Origin: Erythroxylum novogranatense
Taxonomy: Eukaryota; Streptophyta; Magnoliopsida; Malpighiales; Erythroxylaceae
Assembly (NCBI GenBank): GCA_029891385.1
Contig: CM057227.1
Location: 57,971,567 to 58,035,566, forward strand
DNA length: 64,000 nucleotides
Direction of reading: 5' to 3'
The translations under genes were made by a program, and so were the position numbers. This document shows positions 11,202 through 22,191 of the stretch, piece by piece. The notes under the pieces are model-generated. The model ran no database searches, was not told where the DNA came from, and saw only the letters and a program-made list of their open reading frames with translations. Every line of letters begins with the position of its first letter. Positions within the stretch are counted from its first letter, which is position 1.

Positions 11202-13753
11202 TGTTGGGCGTCGAATTTATTTATTTATTTATTAAGCATGATTTGAATAAATTTTGTGGTCTTGCTAGATAAGCCATTTTGTTTGGAGTTTAATTATTAT
11301 GCCAAGGCTAGAATTAAATTAGTGTATGATTTAGGGTATAAGATTATGGCCTAAAGTAAGTAGTCTTTGGATTAAATGAAAGAAGGGGGGGGGGTTAGAA
11401 TTGGAAGATCACTTAAGTCTAAAGGTTATAAGGCTCATTTTGGAGGGCAAAAGGGACATTTGATGATTATTATAGTGTAGAATTAGAGGAAGAAACTTGT
11501 TGGCTTGGTTAAGAAGAGAGAAGCATCGTGAGTGTGAGAAGAAAAGAAGAAGAGGAGAAAATCAAGCTAGGGTTGTGGAGATCTTGCAGAGTTTGAAGAA
11601 TTTGGAGCTTAAACAAGTAATTACAAGCATTCTTCCTTTCTTGATTTGTTGGATTAACCATGTTTAATGATAGTTAGAAGTGAAAATGAAGTTGAATGGG
11701 TGTAGGGAGTTGTTAATGAATGGTGTATGGAAATGCTTTAATCTTTTAGGGTTAAGGATCAAAGATAGATTATGATGTATTTGTGAATGAATTTGAGTTA
11801 AAATGGAGTAGAGAATGAAGTGAATATGAAAAAGAAATGATGGTTGAGGCTTAAGATGTGTTAGTTGTAGATGTTGGAAGTAAAAATCTGGAGAAATGAA
11901 GTGTTCTGCGTATGTTTCTGTCAAAGTTCATCGCGATCAACTCTTCTTGGTTCGCCGCAGCCAACTTGATGGATAAAGTTCACCGCAGCCAACCCAGGAA
12001 AGTTCGCCATGGTGAACTTTGACATTTTGGGAGAATTTTTCCTTTCTGGAAAAGTTCGCTACGATGAACATTCCAACATTGAGCATATTTCGATATTTTG
12101 AGCATAACTTTTTGTGCAGTTATCCAAATGAAGTGATTTTTAATTTGGAATAAACTAGAGACATAGGGATAAAGTTTTGTGAAGAAATTAAGTTTAAATT
12201 CAGTCTCTAAGGATATAAATTTTTGGATGGAAATTAAGTATAGAATATTATTTTAGTATAAGTACAGTCCCAACATGTTTGGAGTATAACTTTTGGATTT
12301 CTTAACCAAATTGAGTGATTTTGGTGTAATTGAAAACTTAAGACTAGAAGGAAGTGTTATCAAATTTATTCATTTACCTGATCATAAAGATCATGGAAAA
12401 TGGACTCGAAAGTATGGATTTTGAAGGGGTTATAGTTTAATTTTAACATTTTTGATTATTGAAGCCTTATGAATTTCCTTTAAATGTTGTTTAAATGAGA
12501 ACTTAGTTTGTCATAGGAAACCAAGCAATCCCTATCTAAGAACAAGAGGAAAGACAACATTGATCTTGGATTGTCAAGCAAAATTAGGTGGGTAATGTAT
12601 CTATAGTTATTGTGTAATTAGGCAAATTCTTGCCTATGTGTGTGTATGTGTAACTTGCTTGATTGTGAATTATGTAATTGTTGAAAATGCATTGTGATTT
12701 ATGAGTTTTGATCAAGTTATGCCATTGAAACATGTCATGGCATTTTGTATGAATGAAAAGATAGAAAAGCATGAAATTATGAGCATATGATAAAGCAATT
12801 ATGTGCTTCTGTTTGGGCAAGAGTGGAACCATTCTGTTCGTCACGTGCACGTTAACAAGAGCCTTCTCCCAGCTACCTGCTTGTGGCATATGAGCTTCGA
12901 AATGGACTCATTCTGTTCATGGTGTAAACTTCGATTTCACCATTCTGTTTCCATAGAAGCCTCGAGCCATTTGTTTGTGTATTGCATCTTTAAATTTTCA
13001 AGCATGATATAAGTGCTCATTATGCATAATGATTAAAGCCTATGTTATGAGTTATAAGATGACTTGTCTAATTATGAGTTTTTGAGTTAATCTAAATATG
13101 CTTGAATTGTTAGATATATATATATACATATGCTTGAATTTGTGGCAAATTACTGATGGATATAAATATATTAGCCACTGAGCTGTGTAGCTCACCCCAC
13201 TTTTCCCTCCTCAGGTGCGGAACAAGACGACAGTTGATCCTTATAGGGCATTGAAAACTCCAAAATAGTTAGAGACTTTTGTATTAATTTAGTGACTATT
13301 TTGATTAGCTTTATAGGCATATCAACATTGAGCATCATTTTGTGTTTGTATTAAGCTTTGATAAGTATGATGTTATGTAAGTAAAGTTTGTTTAAACTCT
13401 TTGGTATTGTAATGACATGAAGAATTGAAGTTTCTTTTGTGTGTGAGTATGTTTAGCTTGTGGTTAGATTTGAATGTATGTGTTTATTTAAAAATGTTTG
13501 TGAAATTTCAGATTCTGAGTGTTTCGTTGCAGCGAATCTTTCTAAAGGAGTCTTCGCCGCAGCGAAGCATGACTTTCGACCCGGCGAACTTCCCTTTGCT
13601 GCCACATTAAGATTTTATTAAATGCAATACTTTCCATTTTTTTCACACCACCCTCATGTGACTGTCCCAAATGATTTTCTCGGTCTCGAGACTCGGGGTA
13701 AGTATCTGCTGGTATCCGCATTGATTGTTAGGCTCTGAATATGGGGTCCAATA
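11202..13753 (+). repeat. Solo gypsy LTR 'a' (2,552 bp)
   Basis: Begins TGTTGGGCGTCGAA and ends GGGGTCCAATA, whose last bases are a mutated inverted copy of the start. Perfect 5-bp target duplications GTTTC flank it (11197-11201 and 13754-13758). No primer site, polypurine tract or coding domain is present, so it is a solo LTR left by LTR-LTR recombination. It carries a dyad array (11926-12070), the conserved 'GAGCATAACTTTTTGTGC' block near 12108, a donor-like AAGTAATT near 11616, and the acceptor-like CCTCCTCAGGTG near 13207. Confidence 0.88.
11926..12070. repeat. Five 16-bp dyads, GTTCGCCRYGGTGAAC type
   Basis: Copies or variants at 11926, 11950, 11978, 12002 and 12055. Start-to-start spacings are 24, 28, 24 and 53 bp. 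The fourth copy (GTTCGCCATGGTGAAC) is a perfect palindrome. Related words occur in the same LTR near 13520-13600 and in another element at 62285-62365. Confidence 0.88.
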
Positions 13754-14692
13754 GTTTCAGGGTCAATATCGAAGAATGGAGGAGTTTTGGAGGTAACTCG
13801 AGCCATAACACAGGCCTATGACATTCCACGATTGTGACAGAAGCTTTAGGAATGGCCCATAATCATTGTTGGACCCCGAACGTCTCTTAGAAGTTAGAAC
13901 TGGAAATAAGAAATTTTGGTGGTTAGTCATGAGTAAATAACAAATGAATGAAAATTCTTGAACCAAGAAATGATAGACAAGAGTAAAGTATCGAATGAGA
14001 AATGTGGAAAGATTCATATTTTGCCTTAATGCTTTTAGTGGATAAGAGATTTCGAAATGGGAAGAATTAAGGAGAAAATTAGAAGAAAAAAGAAAGCAAA
14101 AATGAAGTTGAATTTGTGCAGTAAGTTGATGAAGAATATGTATATATGTGTTTGTTCTGTTATTGGTATTCATGATTAATCATGAATTATAAATTTCTTT
14201 ATAGATGATATTGTTTTGAAATGAAGTAGACAATGAGGAGTAAAAGAAGTAAAAAAAGTGATCTTAGTATGATTTGTGTTAAGGAAAAATTGCGAAACAA
14301 CATGGATGGTTGATCTGGAAAATGTTCACGGAGTATGCTTCAGTCTTTTAGCCACAGATTTTTCTTTAGTTATCCAAACGAGATGATTCTTAATTTGGAT
14401 TAAATTAGAAACATATGGCTACATTTGTTATGAAGACATCGAATTTAAATTCTGTCTTTAAGAATCTTAAAAATTTTCATGAAGTTGAGAACTGGGTGTA
14501 GTACATTGGATGAATGGAAAAATTCACGTTCTGTATTCGAGGGAAACTCTAGATAAATATAGGCTGATTTAGGCAAATGTGTCTCTAAAAAGTTGTCGGT
14601 GTTTCTTTTAGCTTTCCAACGGTATATAGCTTGAAATTTTTGGACTTATAGGCTGAAAGTTATAGTCCTTATAAGGGAAGATGTATCTTCTA

Positions 14693-15615
14693 TTTTTTTC
14701 TTCATCTATGTTTTGCTGACGTGTCTTCTTCTGTGTTTTGCTGATGCGTCTTCTTCTATGTTTTGCTGATAGGTCTTCTTCTATGTTTTGCTGATGCGTC
14801 TTTTTCTATGTTTTGCTGAACTATTTTCTTTTATGTTTTGCTGACGCATCTTCTTCTATGTTTTGTTGACAGGTCTTCTTCTGTATTTTGTTGACGCATC
14901 TTCTTCTGTGTTTTGCTGACGCATCTTCTTCTATGTTTTGCTGACGCATCTTCTTTTGTGTTTTGCTAACGTGTCTTCTTTTGTGTTTTGCTGACGTGTC
15001 TTCTTCTATGCTTTGCTGCCTTCTTCCGTGTTTTGCTGACGTGTCTTCTTTTGTATTTTATTGAAGTATCTTCTTCTGTGTTTTGCTGACGCGTCTTCTT
15101 CTGTGCTTTGCTGACGCATCTTCTTCTATGTTTTGTTGACGTGTCTTCTTCTATGTTTTGCTAACGTGTCTTCTTCGATGTTTTGCTTATGGTTCTTCTT
15201 CTTTGTTTTGCTGACGTGTCTTCTTCTATGTTTTGCTGATGTGTCTTCTTCTGTGTTTTGCTGACGGGTCTTCTTTTGTGTTTTGCGGACGTGTCTTCTT
15301 CTGTTTTTTGTTGACACGTCTTCTTCTGTGTTTTACTGACTCGTCTTCTTCTGTGCTTTGTTGATGCATCTTCTTCTATGTTTTGTTGACGTGTCTTCTT
15401 CTATATTTCGTATCTTCTTCTATGTTTTGCTAACGTGTCTTCTTCGATGTTTTGCTGATGGGTCTTCTTCTCTGTTTTGCTAACGTGTCTTCTTCTATGT
15501 TTTACTGACGTGTCTTCTTCTGTATTTGGCTGATGCCTCTTCTTCTATGTTTTGCTGACGTGTTTTCTTCTATGTTTTGCTGACGTGCCTTCTTCTGTGT
15601 TTTGCTTCTTTCTTC
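14693..15615. repeat. 25-bp minisatellite, about 37 copies, with TGACG cores
   Basis: The unit reads GTTTTGCTGACGYRTCTTCT plus CTRT, 25 bp, with copy-to-copy variation mainly in the four bases after TGACG. I count 16 exact TGACG pentamers, about half as TGACGTG. The array lies inside LTR sequence of relic E, between a conserved LTR block (14340-14470) and three longer tandem units. Two minus-strand open frames here are by-products of the repeat. Confidence 0.93.
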
Positions 15616-15688
15616 TTCTGTGTTTTGCTTTTTTTGCTTTTTGCTTCTTTTGTTTTTTTTCTCCTGGCCTATATTCTGTTTCATTTTT

Positions 15689-16215
15689 GACCCTTTAGAG
15701 GATAGAATTGGTCTTCTAGTTCTTCATAAAAGTTGTATATCTTGAAGCCCTCTTTCTAACCATATAAAGAACACCTAAATCCGATATCTATATGGAAAGT
15801 TATAGTCATTTTCCCCATTCATCTGTCTTTTTCCATTCTTTTGTTTTTCCAGTTGGTTTCATTTGTACCAATCTTCTAATCCATTTTTTACCCTTTAGAA
15901 CATAGAATCTGTCTTCAAGGTCTTACGAAAGTTGTAGATCTTGAAGTCCTCTTTCAAATCATATAAAGAACATCTTAATCTGATATCTATAGGGAAAGTT
16001 ATAGCAATTTTCCCAAATCGTCTGTCTTTTTCTATTCGTCTGTTTTTTCTTTGGCTTCATCTAATCCTATTGTCTGGTCCGTTTGACCCTTTAGATAATA
16101 AAATATGACTTCAAGGTCTTCTTCAAAGTTGTATATCTCAAAGTTATCTTTGAAATCATTCTAAGATGATCTTAATCCAACATCACTAGTGAAACTTATG
16201 TCATTTGTACCGAGA
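15689..16215. repeat. Three tandem LTR units of about 195-201 bp
   Basis: Units start with GACCCTTTAGA-like sequence at 15689, 15889 and 16084. Each continues with an AAAGTTGTATATCTTGAAG segment, then ATATAAAGAACA, then AAAGTTATAG. The reverse complement of this unit is what forms the tandem array at 62990-64000, and a looser version is in LTR D (31200-31740). Confidence 0.82.
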
Positions 16216-17560
16216 CAAGTTCAATATGATTGGGGACCAAACCTTGTTTGATTTTTTCAGCCCTAATTTTGTTATCCGACCTCCAAACGAAGTGGTTCTT
16301 GAACCTATAGTTTCTTAACACACTTTTTTGTCCCTCCATAGATTTTGATAGCATTTGGTGTTGAGTTGGAAAAGATGGATGGAATCAAAGTAGGGGTATC
16401 GGTAGGAAGAGTGGGAATCGGATATTTTACTGAATTTGCTTCAGTATTTTGAATATATCTGGATCTATAGGATTCCAAATGAGATGGATTCTGGTTTCAA
16501 AATAAATTAGAGACATGGAACTATAGATGGTATGAAGAAGTTGAAATTTAATTCAGTCTCTAAAAATTTTCAAATTTATGGATAGAAGTTGGGTATAGTG
16601 TACTGTTTCAGTCTAACAACAGTCTGAAATGTTTGGGCCCTAACTTTCAGATATTTGAACCAAATGGATTGATTTTGGAATCATTGGAAACTTAAGATAA
16701 GGGAGAACACTTTTCTAGAAGAAAGAGATTATGTCAGAATATTCAAGGGTGCTTTTGGCAAGACACTTAAGTATAAAAGATATAAGGCATAAATGGAAGG
16801 GCAAATGGGACATTTATCAATCATTAAGGGCATAAGTAGAAGATGAAGAGTTGTCTTGCATTTTAAGGAGAAAGAAGAATGAGAATTGAAGAGAAAAAAG
16901 ATAGAGTGTCTTAAAGAAGAGAGAGAAAAATGAAGATAAGAAGAGAAAACAAGCTAGGGTTTAACTTTTCTTGGTCTTCAAAAGAGATTTTGGAGTTGTT
17001 CAAGAAAGAAAAAAGGAAGAGGAAGAGAAGAGCTTCCCTTTGAGAATGAAGGGATCAAAAGAGGCAAAAGGAACAAGAGAAGAGGCTTTTTGAGCAAGTC
17101 CATAATCAAGGAAATCAAGGTGGGTACATGTTTATAATAGAGATTTGGAGATTTTATAGTATACAATGATGTTGTATAAAAGATCAAGATAAAATCCAAT
17201 GCAATATAATAAAGTGATTTCATATGCATGGAGACAATTGAAACCTCATGGGTTAATTATTTGATACATGAATTGAAACTTACTACAATAGTGATTGCTT
17301 GAAAGTTGGAGACATTATATGTACAGAAGCATCTTGGATATATATAAATATGCAGATCATTAAAGTTTGAGGTAATTATTGAGTTGAGAGAATTGAATAC
17401 AAGAGTGAGACAATGGATAGAAGTACTGAAAGATTGTGATGGACAAATGAGTATTTCCTAGTAAAGTTATTGTTGTATCTCATACATTAAGTAGAAATCC
17501 GAATAGGAATGAAGCATGAATTCAGATATTGAGGTTATCAGATATAATGCAAAAAGGAGC
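16216..17560 (+). repeat. Gypsy LTR-type sequence of relic E
   Basis: Contains the conserved LTR segments 'ATCCGACCTCCAAACGAAG' (about 16277), a TTTGAATATATC/AATTAGAGACATGG block (about 16440-16520) and TTTGGAATCATTGGAAACTT (about 16672). All are shared with LTR a and, reversed, with LTRs L and G. From 16740 it resembles the first part of LTR a (ACTTAAGTNTAAA, then GAAGAGAAAACAAGCTAGGG), so a second LTR piece may begin about here. AAGGTGGGTAC at 17118 is donor-like. Edges are uncertain. Confidence 0.55.
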
Positions 17561-17599
17561 ATAGAGTGGGGAGTTGGAATTGAAGATCAGTTTCATATG

Positions 17600-17956
17600 A
17601 AAGGATTAGCAAAGCCTAAATTGAGGATTCAAAAATTGTGAATCTTATTGAGGAACTGAAAACGGATCTAAATTTTGAGTTTGAATTGGAAAAAGATGCT
17701 TTGTGGTTGAAATAAGAAGTATGTATACCCGATAAAGAAGATCGAGCAAAGAAATTACTAGAGAAAGCACAAATAACAAATTAAGCTACACATCCTAATA
17801 GGAATATGCCAAGGTAGCGTTTGATGGCTAAGGAGGTAGAAGCAAATGATCACACTTGTGAGTTACCAACAGTCTTGACTATTGTAGATATACTTAAAGC
17901 TTATATTTTGGAGTTCATATGAAGATGAGATCAGCGTACAACTTTGATTGACTTTA
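17600..17956 (+). pseudogene. Gypsy integrase N-terminal fragment (relic E)
   Basis: Translation of 17640-17830 reads DALWLK, a stop, then EVCIPDKEDRAKKLLEKAQ, a stop, then HPNRN. This matches the linker and H2C2 zinc-binding start of plant gypsy integrase, where the stops replace conserved codons. The fragment is cut at 17956 by the inserted element and resumes at 21449 after the CTTTA target duplication. Confidence 0.6.
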
Positions 17957-18190
17957 TGTAACACCCCACTCCCGCATGACCCGAACCTGACATCAATGGT
18001 GATATCCGAGTCCGTGCCCTGTGAGGGTGGCGTGCTACAACACTCAGTCAAAACTCAGTATAAATTTTCTAAAAGTCCACAAAAATGGAAAATGAACAAA
18101 AATCCACTCCAATTTATTTTTCAAAAACAAATACCACATTTTTCATAATAAACACATATGCCGGGAAATGTCATTAATGCACATATGTAA
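17957..18190 (-). repeat. Inverted, internally deleted LTR fragment
   Basis: Bases 17957-18065 are the reverse complement of an LTR end (compare 21335-21443 and 39640-39750, all with CACCCTCGYGRGG). Bases 18075-18190 match, also reversed, the early part of such LTRs (compare 26372-26500: CCACTCCAATT, then CCGGGNAATGTCAT). The roughly 2.4 kb between them is missing. Confidence 0.72.
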
Positions 18191-18586
18191 TTCGGGGAAA
18201 CTAAATTTGTTATAAAGTGACCTCAATGTGACTGTGGTGTGAATAGAACTATGAATTGGTAAGTCAGTCTAAAACCTAAAAGATGTTTCGAATTTATAAA
18301 GTGTTACATGGATAGGATTAGGAAATATTGTTATGATCTGATATATGTGTTATTGATACCGAAAGTGAAGAATTGCGAATAATCATGAGGAAACGGTTAA
18401 GACAGAGTAGAGTTTGAGAAAAGAAAAAGGAGTGATTGACTGTATTGATTTCAGTTAATTGGCAGAAATTAATCATGTAGTGAATAAGTGGGAAACAATA
18501 TGTAAGTGATCGAAACAATTCCCCTGTCTTCCTGATCAATCATATATGAAATTTCGAGGACGAAATTTTTGTTAGGAGGGGAGAAT
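18191..18586 (+). pseudogene. Gypsy pol C-terminal remnant and polypurine tract
   Basis: Heavily decayed. Weak matches to the chromodomain-like tail of Tekay-type pol (LVKVLW, then EATWE regions) occur near 18355 and 18485. The last part, AATTTCGAGGACGAAATTTT (18550-18569), is the widespread plant gypsy pol end, followed by the tract TTAGGAGGGGAGAAT. Confidence 0.55.
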
Positions 18587-19499
18587 TGTAATATCCCATC
18601 ACCGATGGGAAGGTTATATTGGTAAATTGGGACGATCTAGTAGGTTAGACTGCATTTTGATATGAGCATGCATTTGGCCTCTCGATATAGAGAGGAATAA
18701 GACATTTGGCACATGCACATATATGTATATGGATGCATGACATTCCCAGCTTTTATTTGAGAATATGATGTGTTCTGTGAATTATGAGACAATTGTGTTT
18801 GATAATCTGAATTGGAACTGTTTTAGAGTGGTTATCAATTGTTAGTGACCCTTAGCGATTTTTTTAGAAAATTGGGAGAAAATGTCCGGACCAGAAATTT
18901 TCTGAGTGACGGACTGATTGATTGTATAGTACTTGAATAACTGTCCAATGGCCATGGAAAGTTAGATATATGATTTTAGAAATTTATATGTCAAGCCATT
19001 GAAATTTGGAGACGAATTGGACTAGAAATAAATTTGTGAAAAGAGATAGAGATTTAAATGTATGGTGAGGAAAAAGACAAGTGGTATGATTCTATTTTTA
19101 AAAGAGAAACCCTTTAAATGCCTAAGTTTTTGACTCTAACATTTGAAGGTTACGAAAATCCCTAGCAGAAAACTTTCTCCTCCACCTAGAGCTTGATCCT
19201 TCTCCATCGATTGATTCTTGTTCTTCCTCCCTACACGATTCTTGCTTGCTTCTCCTCCTTGTGCAATGTCTAACTTAAACCTTTGAGATGATGGAAATTA
19301 GGGAAGTTTAGAGAGAGAGTCGTGGGTGTTGAAAGAGTTGGAGAAATTTTGGAGTTTTGAAGAATTGAAGCTTGATTTGGTAAGTAAATGGGTTTATGTC
19401 GTTTATTATTTGTTGGAATGCATTCATGATGTTTAATTGGAAAGATTGGGGTAGTTGTGTTTGAGTTATGGCTGCTTTTAGGGAGAAAAAGAGTGAAAA

Positions 19500-19690
19500 A
19501 AATTGTCGGGAAGGCGACTGCGACCCAGCGTCGTGGCTTTCGCTCAAGGCTTGACGACGCGAGCGACGGCGTCTTGCGACGGACCTCGCCCTGAAAAATT
19601 TAAATTCCACGCTGCGGCAAGCTCTCTTTGGACGCCGCGGTGAGCAACTCTGGGACGCCGCGGCGAGCGTCCTTACGTCGCGGCGAGACT
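19500..19690. repeat. GC-rich dyad array, CGCCGCGGCGAG type
   Basis: Regular words with CGCYGCGG cores at 19610, 19633, 19656 and 19676 (spacing 23, 23 and 20 bp). A looser GC-rich lead-in of GACGACGCGAGCGACGGCGTC type starts near 19505. It stands out sharply from the AT-rich surroundings. Confidence 0.82.
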
Positions 19691-20507
19691 GGTTTTTCTA
19701 AATTGAGTTAGTTTAGTTTTTGAGTCATAACTGATGATGTAGACCTCCAATTGAAGTGATGTTTGAGTCGTTATGATATAGAGAAAGAGGTCTACAATTG
19801 ATGTAAAGAAAGAAAGTTTGAGTTCAAAATTTTAAGATCTCAAATTGTGAATAAAAGTTGGGTTTAGGGTGCTATTACAACCTAAGAGTTGTTTCATGAT
19901 TATTGGAGCATCATTTTGAGGCTGCTGACTTATATTTAATCATGAAACAAATCTTAGGTTGTAATTTTGGCTTTGAGGTCTTCTTTGAGAATAAGGGTAT
20001 TGTCTAAATGGGATAGTGTCTATAGAATGAAAGATCGGTTTCGAGGCAAATGAAAGTGGAAATTGGGATATAGCGCTGGGAAGGTCATGAACATGCATCG
20101 TACATTCTGTTAATTGCGACATGTGCATCATTAAATTATTCTGATTGTGCATTTGGTAATGGGAAATTATTTGAATGTTATAGAGATACCGATGGAACAA
20201 CATTCCACGGATATTGCTGGAACTTCCAGGCAGTAGCTCGAAAGTTACAGATGAGTAACCTAGTTGGTTTCTCAATCTTTATGTGTTTAAATTTATGCGT
20301 TTATGCCATGTGGAGATGAATGGAGGGCTTATGTGTACTTTGATTTTTATTGGTTCCGGACCATAGGTGTCCGAAGCATTGTGTACTTGATATCGAAGTG
20401 TAAATTGTGTGTAAAATGGTAATTGTTATGAATTGAGACATATGCATTCATGCATAAAGGCATGTTCAGATAATGATAGTTGTGACCGGAGCAGCCACCG
20501 TATTTCA

Positions 20508-20633
20508 GAGCTTAAAGCTCAATGCAACAGGGCCTTAAGCCCAACGTAATTCAGAGCCACAGGCTCACCGAATCAGGGCTTCAAGCCCACCGTAATTAGA
20601 GCCACAAGCTCACCGTTAATGAGCCCATTTTTG
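20508..20633. repeat. Array of 13-bp GAGC/GGGC hairpin words
   Basis: Five 13-bp words of the form GRGC-N5-GCYC: GAGCTTAAAGCTC (20508), GGGCCTTAAGCCC (20530), GAGCCACAGGCTC (20554), GGGCTTCAAGCCC (20576) and GAGCCACAAGCTC (20599). Spacing is 22, 24, 22 and 23 bp. A partial sixth word follows. Words alternate GAG and GGG. Related arrays are at 28565-28680, 32890-33325, 41040-41130 and 58610-58665. Confidence 0.88.
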
Positions 20634-21448
20634 GGACAGATCAGGCACACGGTCACAACACCGTAATGAAATGGGAAAGAGTCACATATGCATTGCATAC
20701 TCATTGTGATGGATTGAATACAGTGAATGGGAAATAGGCAAGAGTGCATGATACAATTGTGTTAACTGATTTGCGAAATTTCTGAGTTTTGTGATTGCAT
20801 GAGAATCTGTAAATTGCTATATGGTATTCTGAATGTGTTATTGTAATATGCTGTACGTTATTTGCGTAATGCATGAATTGGTGAACCATCGATGATGGTT
20901 TCTCATTGAGTTCGCAAACTCACCCAAAATTGCAACTATTTTTTCAGGAATTGAAGAGTACCCCGTTAGACTAACAGGAGTATACCTACTGCATGCAAGT
21001 CAGAGAATTGAGGTCAGGATCAGTTCACGTCTGCATTAGTGTCATTCTGTCTTGTGTTAATTTGTATTTTCTGCAATTTTCACAGAATAGTACTGTTATT
21101 TCAGAGGGCCCAAATTGGTAAATGTTGTAATTGTAATGTGATTACTGAAATTGTTCAAGAATAGCATTGGGCCCAATTTGGTTATGGATTTTGTGAATGA
21201 GATGGTTTAATTACGGTTGAGTGTCTGTTATGACTGAAATTGTGTATGGTTGAAAATGTTTTCGTGTTAAATCGGACCCAAATCGTTTACTGAATTCCGC
21301 ATATACAATTGTTTTCAAAAGAAAAAATGTCATACTGAGTTTTCATACTGTAATTGACTGCTCTAGCATACCACCCTCGTGAGGTACAGGCTCGGATATC
21401 ACCCTCGATGTCGAGTTGGGTCTTGCGGGAGTGAGATGCTACACTTTA

Positions 21449-22191
21449 AGCATCACAATCATTATCAAAGTGATAACATTAAAATGTCGTCTGGTGTTAT
21501 ACGACAAAAAGAGTTGTCTGTCTTTTTTTTGGATGAATAGGGCCAAAGTTGGTTACAGGCCAGAATTGATTGAGGTACTATTGATAAGTGAAATTGATCT
21601 ATGGAATGAAATGAAATGAATGAATTAGGGGGATTAACACCAAAGGTATGGAATACAATATGGTAGACATAAGAGTTAAACGTACTGACACTATAGAGAT
21701 GTGAACTATGAAGCAAAGGATGACATGTTTCTAAGAGTATCATGTTCCCAAGGTGCACTTAGATTGAGTACAAGATGTGCTCAGGTTAAGATAAAGAAGA
21801 CACTAAGTTGAATTGTATTAGTCCATATAAAGTTATTAAGAATTGGACCATTGACTTATGTGTTAGTATTATTAACAAAGATGTCTCAGATTCATAATGT
21901 GTTATATGTGAGTATGCTATATATCAATATGATATGATATTGGTATCATCGATGCAAGAAGCAAAAAGTTGTGAATAATTTGAAGTAAATTGGGGAATTA
22001 GTTAAGAAAGTGAATGACTCAATGAGTGATTGAAAGAATGAGAGAGTGTATTGAATATGATCATTTTGAAGAAATTATTCGAGTGAATAAGTTACTTGGG
22101 GGACTTAGGAAAAAATTAGACAACATTACGTCCATTTGTTTGATCACATAGGTAAGAATTTCGAGGACGAAATTTTTTAACGGGGGAGAAT
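21449..22191 (+). pseudogene. Gypsy integrase C-terminal fragment (relic E)
   Basis: Continues relic E after the inserted element. Readable pieces include MFLRVS near 21727, the segment where plant gypsy integrases have VFLRVSP, then IGPLTYVL and IHNVLYVSML near 21850-21915. The end has AATTTCGAGGACGAAATTTT (22158-22177) and the polypurine tract (22181-22191). Frames are broken throughout. Confidence 0.6.

Larger units (their letters stand above)
17957..21443 (+). mobile_element. Rearranged gypsy element with two U5 outer ends
   Basis: Flanked by perfect 5-bp duplications CTTTA (17952-17956 and 21444-21448). The right part is normal: pol tail, polypurine tract (18571-18586) and a full LTR (18587-21443). 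The left terminus (17957) is instead an LTR end on the opposite strand. TGTAACACCCCACTCCCGC there is the mirror of the LTR end at 21420-21443. It joins without the LTR middle to sequence from early in an LTR. No 5' LTR or primer site in normal orientation exists. The element seems to have integrated through two U5 ends. Confidence 0.75.
18587..21443 (+). repeat. Gypsy 3' LTR (2,857 bp)
   Basis: Begins TGTAATATCCCATC after the polypurine tract and ends GATGCTACA before the target duplication. It carries a pyrimidine-rich stretch (19165-19265), a donor-like GGTAAGTAA (GT at 19380), a GC-rich dyad array (19500-19690), the conserved LTR block (19720-19870), the GAGC dyad array (20508-20633), and TGAGTTCGCAAACTCA followed by TATTTTTTCAGG (20908-20950). 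The order is the same as in LTRs D, L and G. Confidence 0.88.

Noticed and set aside
13763..14173. 136-codon minus-strand open frame
   Set aside because: It spans the edge of relic E's LTR and is antisense to it; low-complexity composition and no domain.
14693..15615. CRISPR-like repeat array
   Set aside because: The 25-bp unit repeats without unique spacers and sits in a plant LTR; it is a minisatellite.
15126..15684. Two minus-strand open frames encoding Lys/Arg/Gln-rich repeat peptides
   Set aside because: The 25-bp unit lacks stops in all three frames on this strand, so the frames arise automatically from the repeat.
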